A stretch of 64,000 nt of DNA from Styela clava (taxonomy: Eukaryota; Chordata; Ascidiacea; Stolidobranchia; Styelidae), in assembly GCF_964204865.1 (NCBI RefSeq), contig NC_135255.1:3596001-3660000 (forward strand). The letters run 5' to 3'. The position numbers and the translations under genes were made by a program. The first letter of the stretch is position 1. Every line of letters begins with the position of its first letter. Shown one piece after another: positions 10,598 through 22,100 of the stretch. The notes under the pieces were generated by a model. That model was not told where the DNA came from. It was given only the letters and a program-made list of their open reading frames with translations, and searched no databases.

Positions 10598-13500
10598 ATG
10601 CCATATGTATTTAGGTTTTTATGCAGCAGAATAGGAATTATCTTGTCACTTTCTTCAATGGTACGAGGAATTGAATATAATGTTTGTGATGATTTTATGA
10701 CTCGTGTGATCGGAAATCAAGGCTTGATAGGTAGGTCATGCTTGGAGCTGATTTGATCAAAATATAATTAGTAACTTTTTTAATAAATATTCATTGCATA
10801 TCAGTTGCAGTGAGGTAAACGAGCAGATTACCAAATTTGGCAGATTGGCCAACATCAATCATTGTCTAAAACCTATATTTTGTCGTATTTATGTTAACAG
10901 TTATGTTTCACACAAGGAAACTGCTATAAGAATGTTTGCTATTATCACCAACGACTGGTATAGTTGCATTAATTCAGGGAAGTCTTAATTATTTCGAAAT
11001 TGCTCTTGTGACCCATTTGTTGTTGTTATTGTCCCTTTTACTGGACTAAATGCTTTATTAGTTATATTAAAATGATGACGCAATCACGTAAAATTTAAGG
11101 CCAGCACGCAGAGCAATTGCTTCAAGAACAGTGTATTTTTAAAAATAACCCCAAAAGAGAAAATGAAATGTTGATATGCAGAATATGAAGCGACGTCTTC
11201 AGTGAATCTACAATGTAAATGGGTCATCAAAGTTCCTAATCCAGGAAGAGTAAAGTTGGTATTAACGAAAATAAGCATTGCAGCAACAGATGTAAAACCA
11301 GGAGAATGGTAAGAACGACACTTCGTGTCACAGAAAGTGCATGCCCATGTTACATGTTAACAATTTTCTATCAAATGATAACTGCTTTTTTGTATAGATT
11401 TCTCAAGACTTCATTAAATTTATTTGTTTGTTTCCCATTTTGAGATACTTTTTTTTTATAACATTGATTTGGTCTTTTAGTTCAATGCAGAATCAATCAT
11501 TGGATATAATTAAGAAACGAGGAACGAACATTTCGACACAATCTGTCTGTGGCCATTCAGTAGAAAATAAACCAAATCATACTTTCAATTTTACTCATTA
11601 TGACGCGGAAGAAATTGAAATTAAGCTCAACTCCTCATCCGATGGCTTGAATACAAAACTTGGTTTTGGACTGGAATACTTTGTTTGTGAGTAAAAATAT
11701 TTCAATTTAAAAACATACGTTCAATGTTTTTTGATTTGTATCATCCAAATGAAGTAATCAAAATATAAAAGATAGAGTTGCATATATATATCAACAAGAA
11801 GTACCCGTATGGATAGTGGGAAAATATGGTGGTGAAAATGCCCAAACATTATTTAGCATTTTTTCAAAATCCCCATAAATTCAGAGTGAACCCAAGAGCA
11901 CCAGTGACCACAGTCATTTGGGAGAATTTATATCTTTATCTATGAAAATTTTAAAACGGAACAAATCGCTTTTATGGAAAACTAATGTAGCCATAGCCAA
12001 CAAGTCAACAAAATAATTCACAGGTTTTTTATGCGATGAAGGAGCAGAACATTGCAAATAAATATAAAACCAGTAAAATATCTTCAATAAACAGTGGACG
12101 ATAACTACATAATATAGGAACATATTACAATCATATATCAATCTTATTATGTATGTAAACAACTTAACTTTTTGTCGTCTAGCCTGCGATCAGATTCTCA
12201 GAGGAAAACGAGGTCAATTTCAATCTGTAAACTATGGTAAAGAAAATATACCAGGACTCGAGTGCGCCACAAGTTTCGAGGTTGATCCAGGAAGCCTCGT
12301 GGAAATATACTTTTCAGAAATTGACGTCAAATCAACAGATTCCTCCTGTCAACAAAATTACGTAGAGATAATTCATGACGGTAATTTTATTTTGATAATT
12401 TTTAGAACAATTAGTCAAGTCTCATATACAAAAAATTAAACCTGAAGCATTGATATCCCTACAATTACATCATGTGATTGGAAATGTGAAAAAAAAAATT
12501 GGATAATTAATTTTCAAAGTTTTGATATGCCAAAGCCATTTCGTTATATCTGTTAGCGAACGTTACAAGGACGTTAGATTTACGCATTTATGAAAAATAT
12601 GTGTGCGTTTATAGGTTTATAGGTTATAGGTTATAGGTTATATATTATAGGTTTATAGGTTATAGGTTTATCTTTGCTATTGGATAGAGCGGTATTATTG
12701 TATATTTGTAGGAAAATCAGAGAGAATTTGTAACAAAAAGCTTCCATCAGGAAAATATTTAATTAACGCGTTGACGGATGTAATCAAGTTTGTCACTGAT
12801 GATAGTACAGATGAAAAGGGGGAAGGATTTGTGGCAAGTTGGGTTACAGGTGGGCTTTCTGATACTTTCAAAATATGTGAAGATATTATAACTTTTGTAT
12901 CTTGTTCTAAGAGAATAGCCAGTTGATAATAAAGCAAAGCAATTTTGCATAAACGTTCTCAATACCAAAATGATGCTGTGTTACTGAATTTGTTCTCATT
13001 TTGGAAATAATAACCAGAAAATGTTTGCGTTGTGTTTAGCAATGTTTCGAGAGTTTTTCGAAATTTTTGTTTGTTTGCTGAGGTTAACCTGTCGGGTTAT
13101 TTCGACATCGGCATCCTGCATTGTACAAAAACCTAATTAACTGAAGTATTTATTATAGTAATACTGAGAAATAAATAACTTTTAAGGTTATTGTGACTTG
13201 TTACTTGAATGTAAATTCGAAGATTTTCGGCATTGTACGAGAACTTTAAACATAGAACTGTTTGAGCGTAGAAAAATTGGAAAGTAGAAAAATTAAATTC
13301 TACCGAGTGAGAGGAGAGTATGAGTTCATATTAATTAATAGCATTATATATGATTGTCCAAATTTAGTATCATATTAGATTGTATATTTGTAATAACAAA
13401 GCCATTATATTACCAGTTCCAAATCCAGATGTTCCATCATCAACCGAAAAGTCCAAAGATATGACCTGGTTGGTATAGCTATTATTAGAATATAAATTAA

Positions 13501-16500
13501 TCAAGTAATAAGTTCTTGCTTAACAATATTATTATGTAAAATATTAAATTTTGCATTTCAAAATTTTGTCACATTTTGCATATTCCAGTTTTTATACGCT
13601 GTTACATTTAGTATATTTATTCAATTTGCAAGATTAAAATTATGGCTAAGGGATCTATTTAACAGTATGCAAAATTTGAATTGGACACATCAAAATATAT
13701 TTCAATTTAGGATAGGCCTACTCATGTTCGGTATTTTTACATTGGCAACAATTTTTTTCGTGATGTTCTGGGCAAGAAGAAACCAAGTACAGATACCACG
13801 TACGCCAGACAGTCAAATTTCCGGAAATTCAGTTTTCAAGGTACCGATGTGAGTATGTCTTGCATAAGTGCTTTTTTAGATTGACTAGTTATGATTTTTC
13901 GTTTCAGTTTGATGATGAATATATACGAGGATCAATAAGAAGATGTGAGTTGCTTATTTATATGACCCAATGTTTCAATGGGACTGACAGGGAAGCATCA
14001 TATTGGAAGATCCTTATCTGTTACTTATTATTTCGATGCATATACAAAGTAATAACCATAATGAAAAGTCGAATTCTGGCGTGCCAAATCCACAAACGAA
14101 TTATCATTGTGACGGAGGGAGGAGTGGCTGTTAGGAAGCCTTTAAATCGGGTTATTATCAGTATCACGGAATGAGACGTGTTCCTTTTTTTTGTTTTGTT
14201 ACTGTTATGGAAGTTCTCATAATTTAGTAACTGAGAAATGATTTAATATTGAAGTTATTGCTCCATGAAGATCAAGCTATATTATATTTTTCCATACTAA
14301 TTCAGGTAATAGTGAAGGCTCTTCGGTAAGAGCTAGTGTTCGCGGCCGTATTTCAAAACGGAATAATACCAAATGGAACATGTAAGTTTACTTATACTGC
14401 TTGATTGTAGTAACTTCTATGTTTAATATGTAGTCAGTAATATGTTCGATTTTGCAGTTAACTGCGAAGAAGATTTACCTTATATTTTTATTCACTTTAT
14501 ATATGCCGGCGCTTTTTTCCATAATTTGTATAAAAAACGTCTATCGGAGATGAGAAGTATCGTATGTTGTGAATGAAAGAGATATTTTTGATATCAAACA
14601 TTGCTATTCATATTACAGAAATGAATCGGCGGTTGCGAGGAAGCGTGCGTCAAATGCTTGTAACCGACAACTTAGCGACAGACATTCCACCCCTGTACAT
14701 AAGCAAAACATATTCATTCCAGGTGCTATTTTACTTTACCATACTTTGGATAAAATCCAATTTAAAATGTGAAAATAGAAAATTTATAATAATACTAAAT
14801 ATTCACACTGAAAAAGTTCGGTTCTGTTGTTTATTTTTTATTTTATTGCAATGTTGATTTGAACTAGGATGCGATGTTTATATCAAATCAATATATAAGC
14901 TATAAAATTCCAATAAATATACAAGTTCACGAATTCATCTTTTATTCCAGTTGATAGATCGATGTCAGCAGAAGAAGGTTACTCTGGAGGGATCTCAATG
15001 TCACCTCCACCAAATTATGATTCGTACTTTGGTTTCTACTCAACACGTAGAGGTAAAACTAAAGATAATTACTACGAGTTATTTCGATTGCCAAACAATT
15101 TATAATAATTTCAATGCCATTATTTATCACTTTTACAGCGAGAGTAGTCCCATCGCCATGTCTCCCACCTCGTTCTGCTGGCTTTAGTGATGAGGGAATA
15201 GATTCGCCAAACTTCAACTACGATAGAGGTAATCAGTAGCGTAAAAATTCCGTTTTCTCGTATAGTATTCCGTTTTATACCAAAGCAAAAATAAAGCATC
15301 CATGATTCAAAGCAATGTATAAAAACTTCATTAACGTATTGTAAATATATATATATATATTTATAATAATACTGTCTTATACTTAAGAAGATTCTGCAAT
15401 GAAAACTATTTTATTACGACAAAATCCATGCACTTACTTTGCAATTAACAGGCATCAGCAAGTCAAACCAGCAGTAGGCTATGTATAGAAAGAATTTAAA
15501 AATCAAATTGCCTCATTGCATTTATGAAGTTACAATTAATACTCTTAAGTATCATGATAAATATACTTGCAATAAGTCTGGAATAAGAGGTCTTTTATAT
15601 CACAAAGTATAGACTGAATCTCATTAGGATCAAATGCAATCTGTCATACATGTTTTAATTGGAATACTATTTTATTACAGTGAACTTTACCTCAAGGCCC
15701 AACTCTACGGTATTTGACAGTCAAAGAATGTGGAGATCTACAGATAGTATACCCGATCGATGGAAACCTAAGCAGACTGAGGACGCTAGGTATATTCTTA
15801 TTTTATTTGAGTAAAGCTACGTGACGTTAACAAACAAACTCAGCACCACAAAAATGTAGCGAAAGATGAAAAACAGTTTCATTTTGTGATTTGTGATGTG
15901 AAATGTGACATATTCTAGTAGCTAAGGAATTCTTTACAAAAGCAACTCATAACGATTTTCAAAATCAAAATGATCAACAAATATTACTTTTTTACGACAT
16001 AAACAGTGCACAATCCCAATTCAAACTGAAATCAACATTGTAATTCAGAATTGAAATATCATGATAAAAATTAATATATATATATTGAAATAGTGCAGCC
16101 TAGCTTAAAATCTCCAATTATTTTCTCGTGAAGATCCAGAATAGAAGGCAAAGTGAACGATGGTTACGAAGTTGCTACAACGTCTCCGAACAAGGTAAAA
16201 GAAAATGAGACTAAAATCGAGCAACAACATATTAGTAACAAAGTGGAATTTGACACAAATCCTTCGCTGACCACCGGTGAAGTAGACTCAGGTACAGTTA
16301 TTTAGAAAGCAATATAACAAAGGAAATACCGGTACATAAATTTCGACTAGTAAACTTTCAACCTATTACTGTTCACAAGCGAACATTTAGTCTTATTTGA
16401 AAAACAAAATTTTTATGCTGAACCAGAAAGATCATTTGTTCCTATATCATTACCGCTGCATATGATAAAATAGCTATTTATTGATAATGCTCCTGTTGCG

Positions 16501-16865
16501 TTAGAAATACGAGGATTTCCAGTAAAGTACAAAAATTAATAATAACCTCGTCCTTTCTGCTGAGACGACGAAGCAAATGAGTTCAGTATTTGCATTTAAT
16601 ACACCTGACATCGCGAATATCAGACAGAAATATAGTATATATACATAAAATTAATTTTAAAGTTTGCAGTGTTATTGAATAATCTATCATGAAAAATAAA
16701 AATTAAATAAAAAAAAATTCGAACGGAAATTCAGTAATTTATCATAATTCTACAGAGCACAAACAAATGAATGGGGAAGATTCAAATCGAATTTCGCGAC
16801 AACTTGGACTTGATAATTTGATAGAAGTCAAAGAAAACACAGATGTTGAATATAGCGAGAAGTGA
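10598..16865 (+). CDS. Single-pass receptor with two CUB domains and long cytoplasmic tail, 15 exons
   Basis: Exons: 10598-10730, 11182-11308, 11481-11686, 12183-12380, 12712-12849, 13417-13468, 13711-13840, 13908-13944, 14306-14381, 14619-14722, 14951-15052, 15139-15228, 15681-15789, 16134-16291, 16756-16865. Phases join throughout, giving 589 codons. Residues 1-24 are a signal peptide. CUB1 spans about 30-155 (Cys30, Cys56, Cys87, Cys110; KWVIKVPNPGRVKL). CUB2 spans about 157-267 (Cys157, Cys183, Cys211, Cys228; GKRGQFQSVNYG, EGFVASW). Residues of about 286-306 (IGLLMFGIFTLATIFF) are the membrane span, followed by Arg-Arg. The tail of about 280 residues is polar and Ser/Arg-rich and carries a PPNY (PPxY) motif in the 14951 exon. 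CUB domains bind protein or sugar ligands; the ligand here is unknown. The 13468/13711 junction is the least certain: a longer exon from 13590 would add a second hydrophobic stretch. Confidence 0.85.
12611..12675 (+). repeat. TTATAGG microsatellite in a CUB-receptor intron
   Basis: About eight irregular copies of ttatagg/tttatagg in the intron between the two exons of CUB2. The unit is 7-8 bp and copies vary in length by one base, so the tract is probably length-polymorphic. Confidence 0.7.
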
Positions 16866-17280
16866 TTCCAGTTTTGTAGACAATCCAGATCAGAGAATAT
16901 AAATGACATCACTCATGAAATTGTAATTTCAGTTCATAAATAACTTGTATATATATATCTTATAACTAAAAAAAAATAGAGCTATTCCAAATCTCATTCA
17001 TTACTGCAGCATCATGGATGTCTAGAACTACAGTTGATAGCTATCCTAGTATGACTAGAAAAATAGTATATGCTTTATATTATTTGACAGTAAGACACTG
17101 GATTTTTTTTGCAAAGGTTCGATATAAATATGCATATCACGCCAAGAGCATTCGTCTTGTTATGCAAATAGAATTATTACAAGTTATTGATGAAACGTCT
17201 ATCTTTTGCAATGCCTTCTTTTATTTATATTTGTTATCAATTTTTTTTTTTTGTACAAAATACTCCTCATTCAGCTAATA
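16866..17280. other. 3' flank of CUB receptor gene
   Basis: Presumed 3'-UTR and intergenic sequence. No canonical AATAAA is obvious close to the stop codon, only weaker variants such as aatata near 16895. No other feature seen. Confidence 0.4.
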
Positions 17281-18140
17281 CAGGGTCGGCCAACCTTTTT
17301 GATCGAAGGGCCACAAGTAGTTCACTAATAATTGCGTGGGTCACTTAACATGGTAGTTATGTTCTGGTTTTGCTACACTGACTACAGGCTAATTAACAAA
17401 CAAACAATCACCTCACACCAAGCTTTCACAATTATGAGAATACTGTAATGAAACTGTTGTTTCCCAACCATTGATGGCGCGCAATCAGTGGTTATTCCCG
17501 AAAGTTTCGCCAAAGACAAGCTAAGACGCTTGATCATTTTCATCAGAGCTCCCAACAAATCAATGCCTCCAGTCGTACCCTAAATAGGGACAATGGCTGC
17601 GAGCTCTTCGGTAATTTCAAATCATCATTAACTCCCCGCAAGAAGATCGCCAAGTTGCCAACTGAGCAGTAAACTTGTTGTCAGTGCTTTCGCCAAGGAA
17701 TACGGTGAAAATTTACCCGCTTGTGCAATTAAAGTTTCCGCTATAGATTTCCCAGGCTCTTCAACACGAGTTATGGTCTGTCTTGACAGGCTATTTTTGC
17801 AAAAACCTCTTATTTCCGGACTGAAGACATTGGCAACCCGAACAATGCATATTATACATTCCTTCGATTGTTTTGCGATAACATCATATAGAGTAGTAAA
17901 AAACCAAGTGTGTAAGCGACTATGGCATCTTTATGTATCGATATCTTCTCCCAGTTGGTTTTGATTCAAAATGGCACTCATGGCTCGTTTGAAAGGGCTG
18001 GCAGAGCGCATTTCAGGCAAATAAACAAATCGTTTGTATCACATCTTTACTCAATTTTTTTATTCAATTCGGAGAATCACAGCGCGGGCCACTCTAAATG
18101 CTTAGCGGGCAATCTAAATAAATACAGATCAGAAGCAAGA
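17281..18140 (-). mobile_element. hAT transposon relic (ZBED/GTF2IRD2-type transposase fragment)
   Basis: The left end at 17281 reads cagggtcggccaaccttttt and continues gatcgaagggccac, a typical terminus of this hAT group. The far side near 18080-18105 has gcgggccactctaaatgc, resembling the opposite subterminal part, but the outermost end is missing or decayed. Between them the minus strand carries an interrupted transposase at about 17430-17870: FCKNSLSRQTITRVEEPGK, then GESTDNKFTAQLA, then EITEELAAIV and GTTGGIDLLGAL, then GITTDCAPSMVG, in shifting frames with stops. These are conserved landmarks of the GTF2IRD2/EPM2AIP1-like hAT transposase. It is a pseudogene. Confidence 0.7.
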
Positions 18141-19043
18141 ATAGTCAGTTGTTGATTCCAGCAATTACGGGTAAATCAAGATCATATTTATATTCGTTTC
18201 TAATATACGCATGAAATTCAAAAACGCCTACCAGCGCTTTATACTGCGCATCAACATATGAATTCCCTGCACAGTAAACGAATAACGGTGTACCGAGGTA
18301 ATTTGAACTATTTTCAACCGATTTGGCAATTTTATGCACACAAAATATTCCAAATATGGTGGTTTTAGCTCAATTGAATACCAGTGCTTTTCAGATTATT
18401 CAACTATTATTATTCCTTCACTGGAGATGGTGCCTGGTGGAACGTAGCGTATTCGCACATATGCAATATGCCTTCAACTTGCGGTGAACTGTGCATGCGT
18501 TAGATGACGAGTTGAACAAGAATATATAATGGATATTTGTAACCACATAGAACGTTCTAAATTTTAGAACGTTTTCATTCAGATGAGGAAGTTACATATA
18601 ATATGGTTACATACGGTCTTACGTCAATTTCCGATCATCTCATCATCAGTTGTCGAACAAAAGCCACGAAAAATCACTTAATCAGATAACATGAACCAAA
18701 CATTAAAATGCAGACGTACTTTGCAACGCTGTACTCATACATAGATAGTAAACATAGATCACAACCACGACGCTAAATGTGTAAATCAGGACATTGAAGT
18801 TTCAAATCGTAGCTTAGGTGTGGTTTATTAAAAGCCAATTGCTTAAAAAAGATAACTGTGTACTATGTACTTACTACTGTAAGATTAGACAACGTTATTA
18901 TAAGTTTCGTCGATTGTTAGTTATATTTCTATCTTTTTGAACTTTTTTGAACAACCTGATTAGGTATCAACTAATATCCATAATATACATACATAGTTTG
19001 CAACCTAGATTCGACATACTGAATAACAAATATGATTACCAAT
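18141..19043. other. Intergenic, nothing recognised
   Basis: AT-rich sequence downstream of TUBGCP2, which ends on the opposite strand. Only short frames without coding character. Confidence 0.4.
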
Positions 19044-19049
19044 TTTATT
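19044..19049 (-). terminator. Polyadenylation signal of TUBGCP2
   Basis: tttatt on + is AATAAA on the minus strand, about 130 bases past the TUBGCP2 stop codon at 19179. Confidence 0.55.
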
Positions 19050-19178
19050 GAGTAATGTCACAATAGAAAAATATATTCAACAGACACATGAGGCAATTTT
19101 CAGACAGTGGCACATTGATCTAAATTTTAGGCAACTTGCAAAAATGCAATAATTTTTTCGTAAGTGTAACAAGAGTGA

Positions 19179-22100
19179 TCAGTTATTTCCAGTTGATGAG
19201 CTTGTCACAGACGATTGTTGCAGTTTGTTCATGTAATATCCATTGAAATCCAACCTGAAATACAAAAGTTGTACAAAATAATGAAATACAATAGGCTTTT
19301 ATGAAGATAGATTCAGAATATCACAATTCGGCGCTCCAGAAGAATGTGTACCAATATGGAGGTTAACTAATTTTATTCGCCTACTTCACATCAAGTTGTG
19401 TGAAAGGACGGAGGCCTATGGGCAGGAGGTATATTACTTGGCTAACACAAACAGTCCCCGAACTTGTAATAGAAATAGAATAAGGAAAATCAGAAAAAAA
19501 TCATGGCCTAACCCTAACCTGGTTCACGTACTAAGGGAGTATCCATAATTCTTTGTAGTGGCCTTATCATAAAGATTTACAACAATTTATTCTCCAATTT
19601 ACATTCATTTAAAATTCAAAACAACCGAAGTCTAGTGGAGGTGGGAGCACAGTGATAAGTCACAAGGTTTCACCAGTTTAAAAACAAAGTAAATATGAGA
19701 AAATATTTCTTTGCAGAATTGCATATGAAAGCCGAATATGCATTAATATTAGAGGTCACTCGAAAAGCGATCAGAATCAAAATTTAAAAAAGGTTCTTGT
19801 TTGTATCGAACTCACTAACAACAGGTTCCTTCATTTCAGAAAATCATGCTGAACTAATAGCAAGATCTGATTGGTCGATTATCACGATATTCCAAGAACG
19901 GATTCGCACAAGCCTGTGTGAAACTCCTGATTCCGACCAAGATATGAACCATGTATCTGCCTCTATACCAGGGGCAGGCAAGGTTTTTGGACCAGGAGCC
20001 AAAAATTTTGTCCACCTAGACTGGCAGGCCATGTCAGTGTGACGTAAAACGTTACATTTTATTAACAGAATGACAAGAATGCGTAAACTATGAACAAAAA
20101 AGAATGTTAAGAAAGCGTTACTCGAGGCTGCGCATGCAAAAGAAAGAAATGTGACAAGTTCGCCATCGAATCGAGCTAGAATACGTAAAGTTTTGTTAAC
20201 GTCTCCATTCCCCATACAATGGAAGTCTATGGCAACCTAAATACAACTTACACAAACTGAGATCATAATCTAACAATGCTTTTCATCCTATATATTTCAA
20301 TAACAACAGCTATGTAGTGCATGCAGAATTGGTTGAAGGAAGAGATTCATGGCAGCATCAGGCAGGCCAGATTTAATCACCCAACAGGCCGGATTTGGCC
20401 CGCGGGTCGTAGTTTGCCCATGTCAGCCCTATACCTATCTGTTCTAACATTACCAATCAAATCACAAAGGTTCTTACAATAACAAGATAATTTCTAATCA
20501 TCCTACCTGTAAATGATGTTGTACATAACATGTTGGCCCTGCTCACGGCTGATGAAACTGACTCTGTCCAAGAGTTCAAGAAATTTTTCTGTGAAATTCT
20601 TTTCAAAAGTTCTAACAATTCCTTGATATTCTTCATTGGAAATTAATTCATCCAAATGACTACTTACTTCCTAGAACAAAAATTTTAACAGAATGTGAAT
20701 ATGCGGCCGTTGGAATTCAGATACAATTAATCAAACTTATTAATATTGGCATTAAACTACAATGAATAATGTCAAGTTAATGGAAAGGCTTTACACATAG
20801 CTGTTTGATATAAGTGTTTGAGCAACCAAATTAAATAACAATTTAAATGAGAAAATACTTTAATTATGTTAGTATCATAGATTGGAGCTTTAGTCTGTTC
20901 AGCCTGGTCACATGACGACTGTCTTAACAAAATGTAAGTTATTGGGAAGGCTATGCATGAGTAGAAAGATTCTGAATTTTACAATTCTTCAAAAACCAAT
21001 ATCTTCCTATGTTCTTTTGTTAATCTAGATAGCTAATCAGATAAGATACACCTGGTGCTATTTGAATGTTTGTATTCAATAAGTGTTATTGAACGTGTTT
21101 ATTACTCAAAGATCCAAAAGTAGCATCTACCTTATTACCGGTACCTAATTCCCCATGACCGGTAATAACACAGTACAATATTCACTAAACATAGGAGTCA
21201 TCGAGGGTAAAGGCAACTCATTCTAAAAATGTAAAAGGCGTCAGATTGATGTAGGCAACTGCAAACATTTCTAATAAATTTTTACCTTGCTAGTCGTTGC
21301 TACTTGTTGTTGTTGAAACTTGACTTCACTTTTAGTTGGCGGTCCAGATAATGTCGAATGCTCAAGTGATTCCTTCAACATCTTGCTATCGAGTTGTCTG
21401 TTGAGGCTCTAGAAAATGAAGGTAAAATAGTTAGTGTTTTCTACTGTCTCGGTGAGGTGCAAGCATATCTGGTAAGAAGATAATGTCGTAAGTTTCGACA
21501 ATCAACATACATGTGGCGATGGTTGATATTGGACTGTATTTAATCCTTATTAGAGGATATGTATACCAAGTAGCAATAACGTTAGAGTCATTGAATAAAG
21601 TAATTTTAATTTACTCAGAAATATTAATCGGTAAGTAACAATGTGTTCTTTTGTTTCTACTTTAATAAATTTATTGTGGGGCTCCATAAATGATAGTCAA
21701 ACTTCTCACGAGCTTCATATCGCTAGAAGTTTGAGAACCCTTGAGTTAGATAACAAATTCAATAACCGCTATAGTGAAGCTTTTACAGTAATCTAAATTT
21801 TCAGACAAATCATGTCTCAAGGTGCGTTATATTATAATAAACTAGTAGAGAAATAGCTAGATGTCCCACCTCCTGTAACAATTAACAGTCCAACTGTCCC
21901 ATAGCCAGCTTGGACTAGTTACTCATGAGATGCAGTGGCTTACCACACAGCCATTTCAGTAATTTTTCTCTCCCGGGATTTATATTAAATATACTATCCT
22001 TATACTAAATATAAGTACATACCTGCATAAAATTGCAAAAGCTAACACAAAGCATCAGTAATTTACTCAATATTTTGAGCAGTTGTGTATTTGTTAGAAG

